Under the pieces are notes generated by a model. The model made no database searches and was not told where the DNA came from. It saw nothing but the letters and a program-made list of their open reading frames with translations. From NCBI RefSeq assembly GCF_014212175.1, contig NZ_JACJVR010000130.1:1-64000 (forward strand): 64,000 nt of DNA. The letters are read 5' to 3'. This DNA is from Cohnella xylanilytica. Lineage in GTDB: Bacteria; Bacillota; Bacilli; Paenibacillales; Paenibacillaceae. The translations under genes and the position numbers were made by a program. Each line of letters begins with the position of its first letter. The first letter of the stretch is position 1. Positions 51,984 to 60,422 of this stretch are shown piece by piece.

Positions 51984-53666
51984 ATGAAGAGCGACGAGGA
52001 CTTGAGGATCCGCAGCAGCGCCGTCACCGACGGAGTCAACCGAATGCCGAACCGGGCTATGCTCCGGGCCGTGGGGTTCCAAGACGAAGATTTCAAGAAG
52101 CCGATGATCGGTATCGCCAGCACCTGGAGCGAAGTGACCCCGTGCAACATTCACATCGACCGTCTGGCCCGGGAAGCGAAGCGAGGGGCGCAAGAGGGCG
52201 GCGGAGCTCCGCTCGTGTTCAATACGATCACCGTATCGGACGGCATCTCGATGGGCCATGCCGGCATGCTCTATTCCCTCCCGAGCCGGGAGATCATCGC
52301 CGATTCCATCGAGATCGTGTCCGGCGCGCAGCGATTCGACGGCCTGGTCGCGATCGGGGGCTGCGACAAGAATACGCCCGCATGCCTCATGGCGATCGGA
52401 CGCATGAACCTGCCTTCCGTCTACGTTTACGGGGGGACGATCCAGCCGGGCAAGCTGGACGGTCGGGACGTCAACATCGTCACGGCGTTCGAAGCGGTCG
52501 GCCAGTATCTCGACGGGCGCCTCGACGACGAGCAGCTGCACCGGATCGAATGCAGCGTCTGTCCGGGAGCGGGCGCTTGCGGCGGGATGTACACGGCCAA
52601 CACGATGGCTTCGGCCGCGGAAGCGCTGGGCATGGCGCTGCCGGGGTCCTCTTCCGCCGCCGCGATCGCTCCGGCCAAGGAAGCCGAATGCGTCGAGGCC
52701 GGACGGCTTGTCGTCGAGCTGCTCAGGAAGGGGATCTATCCGCGCGACATCATGACGAAGCAAGCCTTCGAGAACGCCATCACGGTCGTCATGGCTCTCG
52801 GAGGATCGACGAACGCGTTCCTGCATCTCTTGGCGATCGCTCATTCGGTAGGAGTCGACCTGAAGATCGAAGACTTCGAGCGAATCCGCCGAAGGGTTCC
52901 CCATCTCGCCGATCTGAAGCCGAGCGGCAAGTACATGATGCAGGATTTGTCCGATGCGGGAGGGGTGCCGGCCGTTATGAAGCTGCTGCTGGAGCGCGGG
53001 CTTCTCCACGGAGATTGCCTCACGGTAACCGGCAAAACGTTGGCCGAGAACTTGGCCGAAGCGGCGCCGCTGAAGGAAGGCCAAGATGTCGTCCGTCCCT
53101 TCGATCGGCCTCTGAAGCCGACGGGCCCCCTTGTGCTGCTGAAGGGCAATCTCGCCCCCGAAGGAGCCGTGGCCAAGATGTCCGGCTTGAAGAAGCTGCG
53201 CTTCACGGGCCCCGCGCGCGTCTTCGACAGCGAAGAAGCGGCGACGCGAGCCATCGAGAACGACGAGATTCGCAGCGGCGACGTGCTGATCATCCGCTAC
53301 GCGGGGCCGAAGGGCGGACCCGGCATGCCGGAGATGCTGTCCGTGACGGCGATGATCGTCGGCAAGGGCTTGGGCGAAGACGTCGCGCTGCTGACCGACG
53401 GCCGATTCTCGGGCGGCTCGCACGGCTTCGTCGTCGGGCACGTCGCCCCCGAAGCGCAGGTCGGCGGCCCGATCGCCTTCGTTCAGGACGGCGATCTCGT
53501 CACGATCGACAGCGAGACGCAGGAACTGAAGGTCGAATTGCCGGACGAGGAGCTGCGTCGAAGAGCCGAGCGCTGGGCTCCGCCTTCGAACAAGGCGAGG
53601 ACGGGCGCGTTGGCCAAGTACGCTCGGCTCGTATCCAGCGCTTCCAAGGGCGCGGTCACGGAATAA
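51984..53666 (+). CDS. ilvD: Dihydroxy-acid dehydratase
   Basis: This 560-residue IlvD/Edd-family enzyme converts 2,3-dihydroxy-isovalerate and its homologue to 2-keto acids in valine and isoleucine synthesis. Cysteines in the cluster-binding positions are C54 (TPCNIH), C127 (GGCDKN) and C199 (GACGGM), the pattern of [2Fe-2S] forms. [11 protein letters not shown] and RFSGGSHGF-type motifs are present. It is isolated from other ilv genes and placed under a GntR regulator, which is unusual for the biosynthetic enzyme. A related sugar-acid dehydratase role cannot be fully excluded. Confidence 0.9.
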   Translation: MKSDEDLRIRSSAVTDGVNRMPNRAMLRAVGFQDEDFKKPMIGIASTWSEVTPCNIHIDRLAREAKRGAQEGGGAPLVFNTITVSDGISMGHAGMLYSLPSREIIADSIEIVSGAQRFDGLVAIGGCDKNTPACLMAIGRMNLPSVYVYGGTIQPGKLDGRDVNIVTAFEAVGQYLDGRLDDEQLHRIECSVCPGAGACGGMYTANTMASAAEALGMALPGSSSAAAIAPAKEAECVEAGRLVVELLRKGIYPRDIMTKQAFENAITVVMALGGSTNAFLHLLAIAHSVGVDLKIEDFERIRRRVPHLADLKPSGKYMMQDLSDAGGVPAVMKLLLERGLLHGDCLTVTGKTLAENLAEAAPLKEGQDVVRPFDRPLKPTGPLVLLKGNLAPEGAVAKMSGLKKLRFTGPARVFDSEEAATRAIENDEIRSGDVLIIRYAGPKGGPGMPEMLSVTAMIVGKGLGEDVALLTDGRFSGGSHGFVVGHVAPEAQVGGPIAFVQDGDLVTIDSETQELKVELPDEELRRRAERWAPPSNKARTGALAKYARLVSSASKGAVTE

Positions 53667-53707
53667 GTCCGGCCCTCGCCCGGAAGACCCGAAGCGGCCA
53701 ACAAGAT

Positions 53708-53743
53708 AAGGCTCTTGTCGTCCCTGGGATCGGCAAGAGCCTT
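53708..53743. terminator. Bidirectional hairpin after ilvD
   Basis: AAGGCTCTTG pairs perfectly with CAAGAGCCTT (10 bp) around a 16-nt loop, between ilvD and the convergent small membrane protein gene. T-tracts are short. Confidence 0.6.
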
Positions 53744-53792
53744 ACTTGGAAAAGCCGCTGTTGTGCATTCGCGTGCAAGCATGCCGTTCGCC

Positions 53793-54002
53793 TCAGCCCC
53801 GTCCGACCGTGCGGCTCTTGCAGCCGCCGGACCGGCCGCGGATCAGGATGCCGACCGACAGAACGATCGCGATCATCGGGAACGCGGCGGCGCATGCCTC
53901 CAATCCGTTCTTCGCGTGGGCGCCGGCGGCGGCGATTCCGAGGACGGCCAGCACGGCGGCGGCCGCGATGCCCATTCTCAACATTCCGGACTGCTTCCTC
54001 AT
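53793..54002 (-). CDS. Small two-helix membrane protein
   Basis: This 69-residue protein has two hydrophobic segments (about 9-27 and 41-54) and a basic tail with GGCKSRTVGRG. Its ATG overlaps the TetR stop (ATGA), and GGGAGG precedes it, so it is co-translated with the TetR regulator. It may be a regulated small membrane protein. No family is recognised. Confidence 0.65.
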   Translation of the reverse strand: MRKQSGMLRMGIAAAAVLAVLGIAAAGAHAKNGLEACAAAFPMIAIVLSVGILIRGRSGGCKSRTVGRG

Positions 54003-54535
54003 TCGAGTTCCTCCCTTCTATGCGCCATCTTCTTAAACTTCATCAATTCCGGCAGCTCCAGCACGATCGACATCGTAATCAACTGGCCCGTCCCGATGAA
54101 GCGGCTCGCCTCCTCTTCCGCGTTCGGATAGCCGGCCTCGCGAATCCGCCCGGTCAAGTACGAGTGAATGTCCCGGAACATCGCCTTCACGCGCTCCCGA
54201 ATGAACGGTTCGGCGATCACGTGGGCTTGCATGACCATCAGCATCTCGTCCCGATGGGTCTTCAGCATTCGCATGAACGCTTCCCCCATCCCGTCGAGCA
54301 GCCGGGCGTCCTCCGCCCTCGTATCCTCGAACGCCTCCCGCATGCGGCGAACGGCCCGGTCGATGACGGCGACGAAGAGCTCTTCCTTGTTCTTGAAAAA
54401 ATGAAAGACATACGGCTGCGTAACGCCAGCGGCGGCCGCCACATGCGCCGTCGTCGTCTTGTAGTACCCCCACTCCGCGAACAGAGCGACGGCTTTGTCG
54501 ATGATCTGTTCCCTGCGGTCTTCGCGAACGGCCAT
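53999..54535 (-). CDS. TetR/AcrR family transcriptional regulator
   Basis: This 178-residue repressor starts MAVREDRREQIIDKAVALF. The helix-turn-helix runs YYKTTTAHVAAAAGVTQPYV and the conserved tail VFHFFKNKEELF follows. The C-terminal helical domain binds an unknown ligand. ATG at 54535 has GGAGGGG upstream; a 20-codon upstream extension crosses the operator and is discarded. It probably represses itself and the overlapping small membrane protein gene through the inverted repeat at 54548-54571. Confidence 0.9.
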   Translation of the reverse strand: MAVREDRREQIIDKAVALFAEWGYYKTTTAHVAAAAGVTQPYVFHFFKNKEELFVAVIDRAVRRMREAFEDTRAEDARLLDGMGEAFMRMLKTHRDEMLMVMQAHVIAEPFIRERVKAMFRDIHSYLTGRIREAGYPNAEEEASRFIGTGQLITMSIVLELPELMKFKKMAHRREELE

Positions 54536-54547
54536 GATCCCCTCCAG

Positions 54548-54571
54548 ATGATTTATTGATAAATAAATCAT
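54548..54571. promoter_or_regulatory. TetR operator candidate
   Basis: ATGATTTAT and ATAAATCAT are perfect 9-bp arms around TGATAA, 13 bases upstream of the tetR start. This AT-rich dyad stands out from its GC-rich surroundings and is in the position of an autorepression site. Confidence 0.65.
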
Positions 54572-54678
54572 AAAAGATTTGGATGCGAGAGTCAAATTCC
54601 GTTGTCCCGCCGGAACCGGACACGCGGCCGATCCATATCGTATATAGACGAATGACCCAAGAAAATGGAGGATTGCCC

Positions 54679-55056
54679 ATGGACACCCGCTTTTTCCCGC
54701 CGGTCGGCTTCGGCCCTCGTCCGTTCTTCCGCCCGTTCCCCCATCCCTTCTTCCCGAACCGGTTCCTGTTCCCGTTCTTCTTCTTCTCGCCGTTCTTCTT
54801 CCCCTTCTTCCGCGACGGCGAGCAGAACGAAGGCGTCTATGCCCATCATCAGGTCCGGGCGGGCGATTCGTTGGATCGGATCGCGCATCAGTACAACATT
54901 CCGGCCCCGATTCTGGAGGAAGCGAATCCGCATCTGTCGAATCCGGCCGCTCTGCAGCAAGGCGAGACCGTCGTCATCCCGAGAATCTCCAACATGCACT
55001 GCCAGAAGACGTATGCCGAAGCCGCGATGCCCGCATACCCCATCCAGGGGAAGTGA
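54679..55056 (+). CDS. LysM domain protein with Phe/Pro-rich N-terminus
   Basis: This 125-residue protein has an N-terminal stretch of about 45 residues rich in Phe and Pro (FFPPVGFGPRPFFRPFPHPF). A LysM domain (about 57-103: HHQVRAGDSLDRIAHQYNIP, QQGETVVIPRI) follows. LysM binds peptidoglycan or chitin-type glycans; small LysM proteins of spore formers are often coat or cortex proteins such as SafA. No classical signal peptide is present, consistent with a spore protein made in the mother cell, but this is an inference. TGGAGG precedes the ATG. Confidence 0.82.
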   Translation: MDTRFFPPVGFGPRPFFRPFPHPFFPNRFLFPFFFFSPFFFPFFRDGEQNEGVYAHHQVRAGDSLDRIAHQYNIPAPILEEANPHLSNPAALQQGETVVIPRISNMHCQKTYAEAAMPAYPIQGK

Positions 55057-55067
55057 CGCCGCGACGG

Positions 55068-55130
55068 AAAAGAGACCGGGCTTTCGGGCGGCCGCAAGGC
55101 CGCCGTACTCGTTCGGTCTCTCTTCTTCTC
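55068..55130. terminator. Bidirectional terminator
   Basis: GAGACCG/CGGTCTC forms the base and GGCGGCC-GCAA-GGCCGCC the top of a two-part stem. TCTTCTTCTC follows on the plus strand and TTTTCC on the minus strand, between the LysM gene and the convergent aldo/keto reductase. Confidence 0.7.
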
Positions 55131-55138
55131 ATATCCCG

Positions 55139-56086
55139 TTAAGCCAGAATCTCTTCGATGCGGTCGATAACCTCTTGCGGCAGGACGACGCCGGATGCCT
55201 TCGCGTTCTCTTCGAGCTGCGACGGCTTGGTCGCCCCGACCAACGCGCTCGCGACGCCTTCGTGGCGCAGGATCCAGGCGATCGCCAGCGTGGAGAGGGA
55301 CAGGCCGAGCTCCTTCGCCACCGCGTCCAGCTTGTCCACCTTGCGAAGGTGGTCGTCCGTCAGGAAGCCCTTGATCCACATGTTCGTCTTCGGGTCGCCG
55401 GCGCGGCTTCCTTCCGGGAGCGGCTGCCCGAGACGGTACTTCCCCGTCAAGACGCCTTGCGCCAGCGGCGAGAACACGACCTGCGAGATGCCGTTCTTCT
55501 CGCTGACAGGAAGCACGTCCGCCTCGATGTTGCGGTAGAACATGCTGTATTGCGGCTGGTTGACGACGATGCGATCCAGCAAATATCGATCCGCGACATG
55601 AAGCGCTTCCTGAATCTGGGCCGCCGACCATTCGCTGACGCCGACGTACAGAACCTTGCCTTGGCGGACGAGATCGTCGATCGTGCGCAGCGTCTCCTCG
55701 ACGGGCGTATTCGGATCGTACCGATGGCAGTAGAAAATGTCGACGTAATCCTGCTTCAGCCGCTTCAGACTCGCATGAACTTGCTCGAAGACGTGCTTGC
55801 GGGACAAGCCCCGGTCGTTCGGCCCTTCGCCCATCGGCCAGAACGCCTTCGTCGCGAGCACGTAGGATTCGCGAGGGTACCTCGGCAGCACGTCGCCGAG
55901 CATTTTCTCGGCTTCGCCTTGCTCGTAGACGTTGGCCGTATCGATGAAGTTGATGCCCAGCTCGAACGCGCGGTCGATCAGCTTGGCGCCGACGTCTTCT
56001 CCCACCGTATGCCCGTAGGTCATCCAGCTTCCGAAGCTGATCTCGCTGACTTGCAGACCGCTTCTTCCCAATCTTCGGTATCTCAT
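55139..56086 (-). CDS. Aldo/keto reductase
   Basis: This 315-residue paralogue of the enzyme at 13192 begins MRYRRLGRSGLQVSEISFG. The catalytic D-x4-Y is in NFIDTANVY, the lysine in LATKAFW and the histidine in FYCHRYD, and the cofactor region is SALVGATKPSQLEEN. It is NADPH-dependent with unknown substrate and related to potassium-channel beta subunits. A near-consensus promoter (56158-56186) gives a leader of about 65 nt. Confidence 0.92.
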   Translation of the reverse strand: MRYRRLGRSGLQVSEISFGSWMTYGHTVGEDVGAKLIDRAFELGINFIDTANVYEQGEAEKMLGDVLPRYPRESYVLATKAFWPMGEGPNDRGLSRKHVFEQVHASLKRLKQDYVDIFYCHRYDPNTPVEETLRTIDDLVRQGKVLYVGVSEWSAAQIQEALHVADRYLLDRIVVNQPQYSMFYRNIEADVLPVSEKNGISQVVFSPLAQGVLTGKYRLGQPLPEGSRAGDPKTNMWIKGFLTDDHLRKVDKLDAVAKELGLSLSTLAIAWILRHEGVASALVGATKPSQLEENAKASGVVLPQEVIDRIEEILA

Positions 56087-56157
56087 GAATACGCCCTCCT
56101 TCGGAGAAAATAAGCCTCGGCGAACCCGATGGGCGGCATCGTGAACGCGTGTTTACA

Positions 56158-56186
56158 ATTTTACCATTCCGGAGCGAGGTTATCAA
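56158..56186 (-). promoter_or_regulatory. Sigma-A promoter of the second aldo/keto reductase
   Basis: TTGATA (56181-56186) and TAAAAT (56158-56163) are separated by exactly 17 bp on the minus strand. The -10 is preceded by TGG, giving an extended -10 element. Confidence 0.8.
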
Positions 56187-56216
56187 TCCAGAGAGCGCGG
56201 CCGGGCGCGAATGGAC

Positions 56217-56258
56217 ATCAAGGGACGGCGCCGATTCGCGCCGCCCCTTGATTTTCGC
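56217..56258 (+). terminator. Hairpin between the aldo/keto reductase promoter and merR
   Basis: ATCAAGGG pairs with CCCTTGAT and an inner GGCGC/GCGCC helix closes the top; TTTTCGC follows on the plus strand. It follows the merR stop on the minus strand, where the T-tract is missing, so its polarity is opposite to the genes around it. Confidence 0.45.
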
Positions 56259-56275
56259 TTGCTTTTCGCATCCTC

Positions 56276-57040
56276 TTACGCCTGAATGCCCGTGTACGCG
56301 AGAATCGCGTCGCGGAGGAATTCCGCCGTTCCCGGCTGCTGGACGTCGTAATGAGCCTTGAAGCGCTCGTCCTCGACGTACATTCTCCCGAGACCGGCGT
56401 GCGCCTCCGGACTGTACTCCGTCCAATAGTGCAGGAGCCAGCGCTTATGAAGCTCGACCGCTTCGCGCGCCTTCTCGCCCGCCGGATCCCCCGTCTCGAA
56501 CGCTTCGGCCAGCTTGCGGGTCAATTCCTCGGCGAGGCGGGTCGCCTCGGCGTGCTGCTCCTGCGTCATGCCCATCAGCTTCTCGTTCGAGCGGTTCACG
56601 ACGTCGTCGCCGTATTTCTCGCGCACCTCCTTGCCGTACTTGTTCTCGTTCTCTTCGATCATCTTCCGCTTGAAGCCTTCGAATTTATCTTGGTCGCTCA
56701 TGACCGTTCTCCCTTCCGCTTGCGCGATCGATTGGTCGACGTTGGCGATCAGTCTGTCGAGCTGCTCTCTTCGCTCCAGAAGCTGGCGGCGATGTTCCCT
56801 CAGCGCCTGGACGCCGTCGAAGTCCTTCGAGGAGACGATCTCCTTGATCTTCTCCAGCCCGACGCCGAGCTCCCGGTAGAACAGAATCTGCTGGAGCCGG
56901 TCCACCTCCGCGGGGCCGTAAATCCGGTATCCCGACGAGCTCGCTCTGGCCGGCTTCAGGATGCCGATCTCGTCGTAATAGCGGAGCGTCCGGGTACTGA
57001 TGCCCGCGAGCCTTCCCAGCTTCTGAACCGTGTATTCCAC
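56276..57040 (-). CDS. MerR family regulator with TipAS domain
   Basis: This 254-residue regulator has an N-terminal MerR winged helix (MEYTVQKLGRLAGISTRTLR, YYDEIGILKPARASSSGYRI), a dimerisation coiled coil (about 75-110) and a C-terminal TipAS antibiotic-recognition domain (about 120-250: HKRWLLHYWTEYSPEAHAGL, MYVEDERFKAHYD). It resembles B. subtilis Mta and TipAL, which activate drug-efflux genes. No transporter gene is adjacent, so targets are elsewhere or itself. A dyad at 57062-57080 may be its operator. Confidence 0.92.
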   Translation of the reverse strand: MEYTVQKLGRLAGISTRTLRYYDEIGILKPARASSSGYRIYGPAEVDRLQQILFYRELGVGLEKIKEIVSSKDFDGVQALREHRRQLLERREQLDRLIANVDQSIAQAEGRTVMSDQDKFEGFKRKMIEENENKYGKEVREKYGDDVVNRSNEKLMGMTQEQHAEATRLAEELTRKLAEAFETGDPAGEKAREAVELHKRWLLHYWTEYSPEAHAGLGRMYVEDERFKAHYDVQQPGTAEFLRDAILAYTGIQA

Positions 57041-57061
57041 TTCCGATCGCCTCCCGTCGAC

Positions 57062-57090
57062 ATAAACGGTACACCTTTACGCAGCGTCAA
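57062..57090 (-). promoter_or_regulatory. Possible MerR-type promoter/operator
   Basis: The minus strand reads GTAAAGGTGTACCGTTTAT, an imperfect dyad, and TTGACG lies at 57085-57090. A 19-bp spacer would place the -10 at TTATGT (57060-57065), the long spacing used by MerR-type promoters, but this -10 is poor. Confidence 0.3.
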
Positions 57091-57248
57091 AGTCAACCCT
57101 CATTTTTGCGCGGCTTCCGACATTTTTCGTTTATTGACAAATGACCCCAACGAATTCTAATATGTAAATTTGAACGACCCGTCACCGCCCGCCGCAACCG
57201 TTGCCATATAAGCTACACTATACCCGATCGATCGAGGAGATGTCAGGG

Positions 57249-57725
57249 ATGTCCAACGAAGAAGTCATCTTGACCGCCGAAGGCAAGCGGAAGCTCGAGC
57301 AAGAGCTCGAACAACTCAAGACGGTCGGCCGCAAGGAGATGGCCGAGAGAATCAAGATCGCGCTGAGCTACGGAGATCTGAAGGAGAACTTCGAGTACCA
57401 CTCCGCCAAGAACGACCAAGCGTTCATGGAGACGCGGATCCAGACGATCGAGAAGATGCTCAAGAAGGCGCGCGTCGTCGAGGGCACCGACGGATCGACG
57501 GTCCAGGTCGGCTCGGTCGTCGTCCTCAACGACGTCGAGATGGCCGAGAAGGTCGAATACCAGATCGTCGGCACCGCGGAAGCGGACGTGCTGCAGAACA
57601 AGATCTCGTACGAGAGCCCGATGGGCGCCGCCTTGATGGGCAAGAGCGTCGGGGACAAGATCAGCGTCAACGCCCCGATGGGCGTCATCGAGTACGAGCT
57701 GCTCGAGATCAGAGCCGGCTCCTGA
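57249..57725 (+). CDS. greA: Transcription elongation factor GreA
   Basis: This 158-residue protein has an N-terminal coiled-coil hairpin with LTAEGKRKLEQELEQLKT and the acidic tip region GDLKENFEYHSAKNDQ, and a C-terminal FKBP-like domain ending IEYELLEI. GreA binds the secondary channel of RNA polymerase and promotes cleavage of backtracked RNA. The ATG at 57249 has GAGGAG nine bases upstream; the ATG nine bases earlier directly abuts that site. A strong terminator follows. Confidence 0.95.
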   Translation: MSNEEVILTAEGKRKLEQELEQLKTVGRKEMAERIKIALSYGDLKENFEYHSAKNDQAFMETRIQTIEKMLKKARVVEGTDGSTVQVGSVVVLNDVEMAEKVEYQIVGTAEADVLQNKISYESPMGAALMGKSVGDKISVNAPMGVIEYELLEIRAGS

Positions 57726-57739
57726 CCGCGCGGACGATC

Positions 57740-57793
57740 AGGGCCATCCCGACCGTCATCCAGAATGACTTGGGGATGGCCCTATTGTTTTTT
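57740..57793 (+). terminator. Intrinsic terminator of greA
   Basis: AGGGCCATCCC pairs with GGGATGGCCCT (11 bp) and an inner GTCAT/ATGAC helix extends it. ATTGTTTTTTCC follows. Confidence 0.92.
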
Positions 57794-57853
57794 CCTGCGC
57801 TAAACCGGTTGCGAAGACGGCCTGAAGGTCAAAATTCCGCAACTACTCCCTGT

Positions 57854-59236
57854 TCAATGTCCCGCGGGAATCGTAACCTCCGTCTTCCAGTCGATGCCCC
57901 ACTCGACGAGCAGGTTGGTTACGGACACCCGAAGCTCCTCGGCTTCCTCCCCGAACGGGTTCTCGATGAACGCGTCGTATCGCTCGCCGCTTCCGGACCC
58001 GCTCTGGCCTATATTCTTCTCTTCCCCGTCGGCGTTAAAGACGCGGACGATCAACGGCAGGTTGACGCTGTTCCGTTCCCGGTCTTCTTCGCTCATCTCT
58101 ACGGGTATTGAATTCGGAGTCTCCGATGCTAGCCGCACATAAGGCTTCTTCAATCCTTTATCGGACTCGTATAGGATCGAGAAGTCGAGCCCGCGTTCAT
58201 CGTAAATCAATTCGTTCAGCAGGATGTCCGTATGGAGCAGCCGGTCGATCCGCTCGTTCGAATCTATTCGCACCGTGCCTTGCCGCTTGCCGATGCCCTC
58301 TTTAATCTTCGCTCCGTCCAGCGTGAATTCGAAGCCGAGATCCCGGTCCATGTAGCGGACCGATTCCCACTCGATCGCGATGCGACCGGGACGCTTATTG
58401 AACGGCTCGAATCCGACCGCGGAGAAGTTCTCCACGATGCGAGCCTCCCGCGTCTCTCCTTGGTCCGTCCTCAACCGGACCGATACCTGCATCGGCTTGC
58501 TTCGATCTCCGTTCGGAGCCGAGAACCGGAAGAAGAGACGGTTCTCCGTTGTCCCCAACTCCAACCGGTCCAGCTCCAGCTTCCGGTCCGCATCGCCGTA
58601 CGATTGCCCGATGGGATAGGTCTCAACGATCTCGTTGGATGCGCGATAGTCCACCGGCAACGACACGGAGGGCAGCGCGGTCGCGAACAAGTCTCCCTGG
58701 CGGACGGAGAGGTCGATCAATTCGAGACCGCTCCATTCATCCAGCGCTTTGCCGTCTAACCAGAATGGGTTGGTTACGGCGCGGCCGTACAATCGGCCTT
58801 GATAGTAAACCCCTTCGTTCGGAGACCAATTCAATGTAAACAAGGAATGTTCGGACGGATCTGCCTGCCCGTTCTTGACCCGGAAGCTTACGACGGGCGC
58901 TTCTCCATCCGCCGGCAGCGACTTTAAGCTAACGCTGTAGAAAAAAAAGATATTCGCGCGATTCGCCCAAACCTCGTGAATCATGACGCTGTCCGACGAG
59001 TCCGGCACCGGTATTTCCTTGTCGAAGTCGCGGGTCAGCCCCAGCTTCTCCGCGCGTTCGAGCCCAGGCGTTTTCTCGTATTGATAGGCTTTGACCTGCT
59101 CCCATTTGTCTGCCTTCACGATGCCTCGAGCCCCCGTCTCCGTCGGCTCCCGCCAGAACCAGACGGCGGCAGCGATGGCCGTGAGCAAGACCGCGATGAC
59201 GATGCTCGTTATCGGTTTAGCGCGTCGTGGCTCCAT
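57854..59236 (-). CDS. Membrane-anchored hypothetical protein
   Basis: This 460-residue protein has one N-terminal membrane helix (about 11-28, IVIAVLLTAIAAAVWF) and a large extracytoplasmic part rich in beta-strands, probably two or three Ig-like domains. DUF5643-like domains of anti-sigma proteins have a comparable look, but I cannot assign a family, and no sigma factor gene is adjacent. ATG at 59236 has GGAGGGAGGG upstream. It is separated by 44 bases from the lipoprotein gene upstream (59281-60273), on the same strand, and the two may form an operon. Confidence 0.65.
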   Translation of the reverse strand: MEPRRAKPITSIVIAVLLTAIAAAVWFWREPTETGARGIVKADKWEQVKAYQYEKTPGLERAEKLGLTRDFDKEIPVPDSSDSVMIHEVWANRANIFFFYSVSLKSLPADGEAPVVSFRVKNGQADPSEHSLFTLNWSPNEGVYYQGRLYGRAVTNPFWLDGKALDEWSGLELIDLSVRQGDLFATALPSVSLPVDYRASNEIVETYPIGQSYGDADRKLELDRLELGTTENRLFFRFSAPNGDRSKPMQVSVRLRTDQGETREARIVENFSAVGFEPFNKRPGRIAIEWESVRYMDRDLGFEFTLDGAKIKEGIGKRQGTVRIDSNERIDRLLHTDILLNELIYDERGLDFSILYESDKGLKKPYVRLASETPNSIPVEMSEEDRERNSVNLPLIVRVFNADGEEKNIGQSGSGSGERYDAFIENPFGEEAEELRVSVTNLLVEWGIDWKTEVTIPAGH

Positions 59237-59280
59237 GTCGACCCTCCCTCCCTCTCTCTCCCTCTTCCTGCCTTCCATGC

Positions 59281-60273
59281 TCAGCCGGATATCGCTTCGC
59301 CGTAGACTGTCTCGAAGAACGACAGAATCGAGTCGTTCAGATCCTTAAGCTCTTCCTTGGCCGACAGGGTCATGCTGCCGAACCGGGCTCCCTCCTCTCC
59401 TCCGTGCTGCTCGTACGCGGCCCCTCTCGTCGCATAGCCCTTCTGCTCGCTCGCCAGAGAGAACTCGATCACGCTGTCCCCGATCGTCTTCGAATCGGTA
59501 TAGGGCATCGGATCTCCCGGGAACGACTGCTCCTCCGCCCAATCCCGCAGCTTCGGGAAGTAGCTGCCGATCGAAGAGATCGCGCAGCCTTGGCAGCCCC
59601 CGCCCGTATCGTACGCGACCAGAGACTCCTTGTCGTCGTCGGGGTTCATAAGCTCGAACCGGTAGGAACCGTTCGCTCCCACCGTCGCCTCCTTGACGAT
59701 CCATCCTCTCGGGGCGACGACGAGGTAGCCTTGGCCGTCGAAGCCGAGGTTCATCCAATAAGCGGCGAGCGAGTCGGCTTGATCCTCCGGGATCCGGAAC
59801 GCGACCGTCGCCAGCGGAGCCTCGGGCACGATGGACGGCGGCGATCCGTTGTCGACTCCGAACGCAGCTTCCGCGCCGTAAAGCGGCAACTTGACGATCG
59901 GATCGCCCTTCCCGGCCTGGAAGCCGACGGTTCCGCTCTCGATCAGGCGCGGCAGCGGATCGCCGTTCGCGTCCAGGCTCGGCTCCGGAAGCGGAGGCTC
60001 GTCGCTGGAGGTCTGCGAAGCCGAAGCGGACGGCGCCGGGGTCGCGCTTACGGATGCGGATGCGGTTGGAGATGGGGCTGCTGGTAAAGATGCGGACGAA
60101 GTCGGAGATGCGGGATCGGATGCCGAAGCGGATGCTGGTGCAGATACGGATGCGGATACGGATGCAGTCCCGCTAGGCTCGCCGGCCGAAGAAGCGGGAG
60201 TCTTCTCTCCGCATGCGGTTAGACTTACTAAGATAGCGGCTGCGAGGATCGGGGCGGCGATACGTCTGTACAT
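59281..60273 (-). CDS. Lipoprotein with Ser/Ala/Pro linker, DUF4850-like
   Basis: This 330-residue lipoprotein has lipid-attachment Cys21 (LVSLTACGEK) and a low-complexity Ser/Ala/Pro linker at about 25-90, encoded by degenerate GATGCG-type hexamer repeats. A globular domain follows with YLVVAPRGWIVKEATVGANG and DTGGGCQGCAISSIGSYFP, where the C-x2-C may be a metal or disulphide site. The globular part recalls DUF4850, with low certainty. ATG at 60273 has GGAGGT upstream. The linker length is likely variable between strains. Confidence 0.7.
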   Translation of the reverse strand: MYRRIAAPILAAAILVSLTACGEKTPASSAGEPSGTASVSASVSAPASASASDPASPTSSASLPAAPSPTASASVSATPAPSASASQTSSDEPPLPEPSLDANGDPLPRLIESGTVGFQAGKGDPIVKLPLYGAEAAFGVDNGSPPSIVPEAPLATVAFRIPEDQADSLAAYWMNLGFDGQGYLVVAPRGWIVKEATVGANGSYRFELMNPDDDKESLVAYDTGGGCQGCAISSIGSYFPKLRDWAEEQSFPGDPMPYTDSKTIGDSVIEFSLASEQKGYATRGAAYEQHGGEEGARFGSMTLSAKEELKDLNDSILSFFETVYGEAISG

Positions 60274-60359
60274 GAGATACCTCCGGTTGTCGGGTTCGTT
60301 GGATTCTCCCATTATAACCCAATTCCGGAACGGCCGCTCCTGCCCGAGGGGCTATTTTC

Positions 60360-60368
60360 TGATATGAT
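60360..60368 (+). promoter_or_regulatory. Extended -10 promoter of the SNF2 helicase gene
   Basis: TGATATGAT is a TGn-extended -10 element 54 bases before the ATG of the helicase gene. No convincing -35 is visible, as allowed for extended -10 promoters. Confidence 0.45.
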
Positions 60369-60422
60369 GATAGGTACCTAGATTTCCGCGCGAACGGGAT
60401 AAGGAAGGAACCGAACGACCTC

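Noticed and set aside
51974-54559. 861-codon plus-strand ORF over ilvD in another frame
   Set aside because: It is an Arg-rich frame shadow; ilvD in the neighbouring frame has full family similarity.
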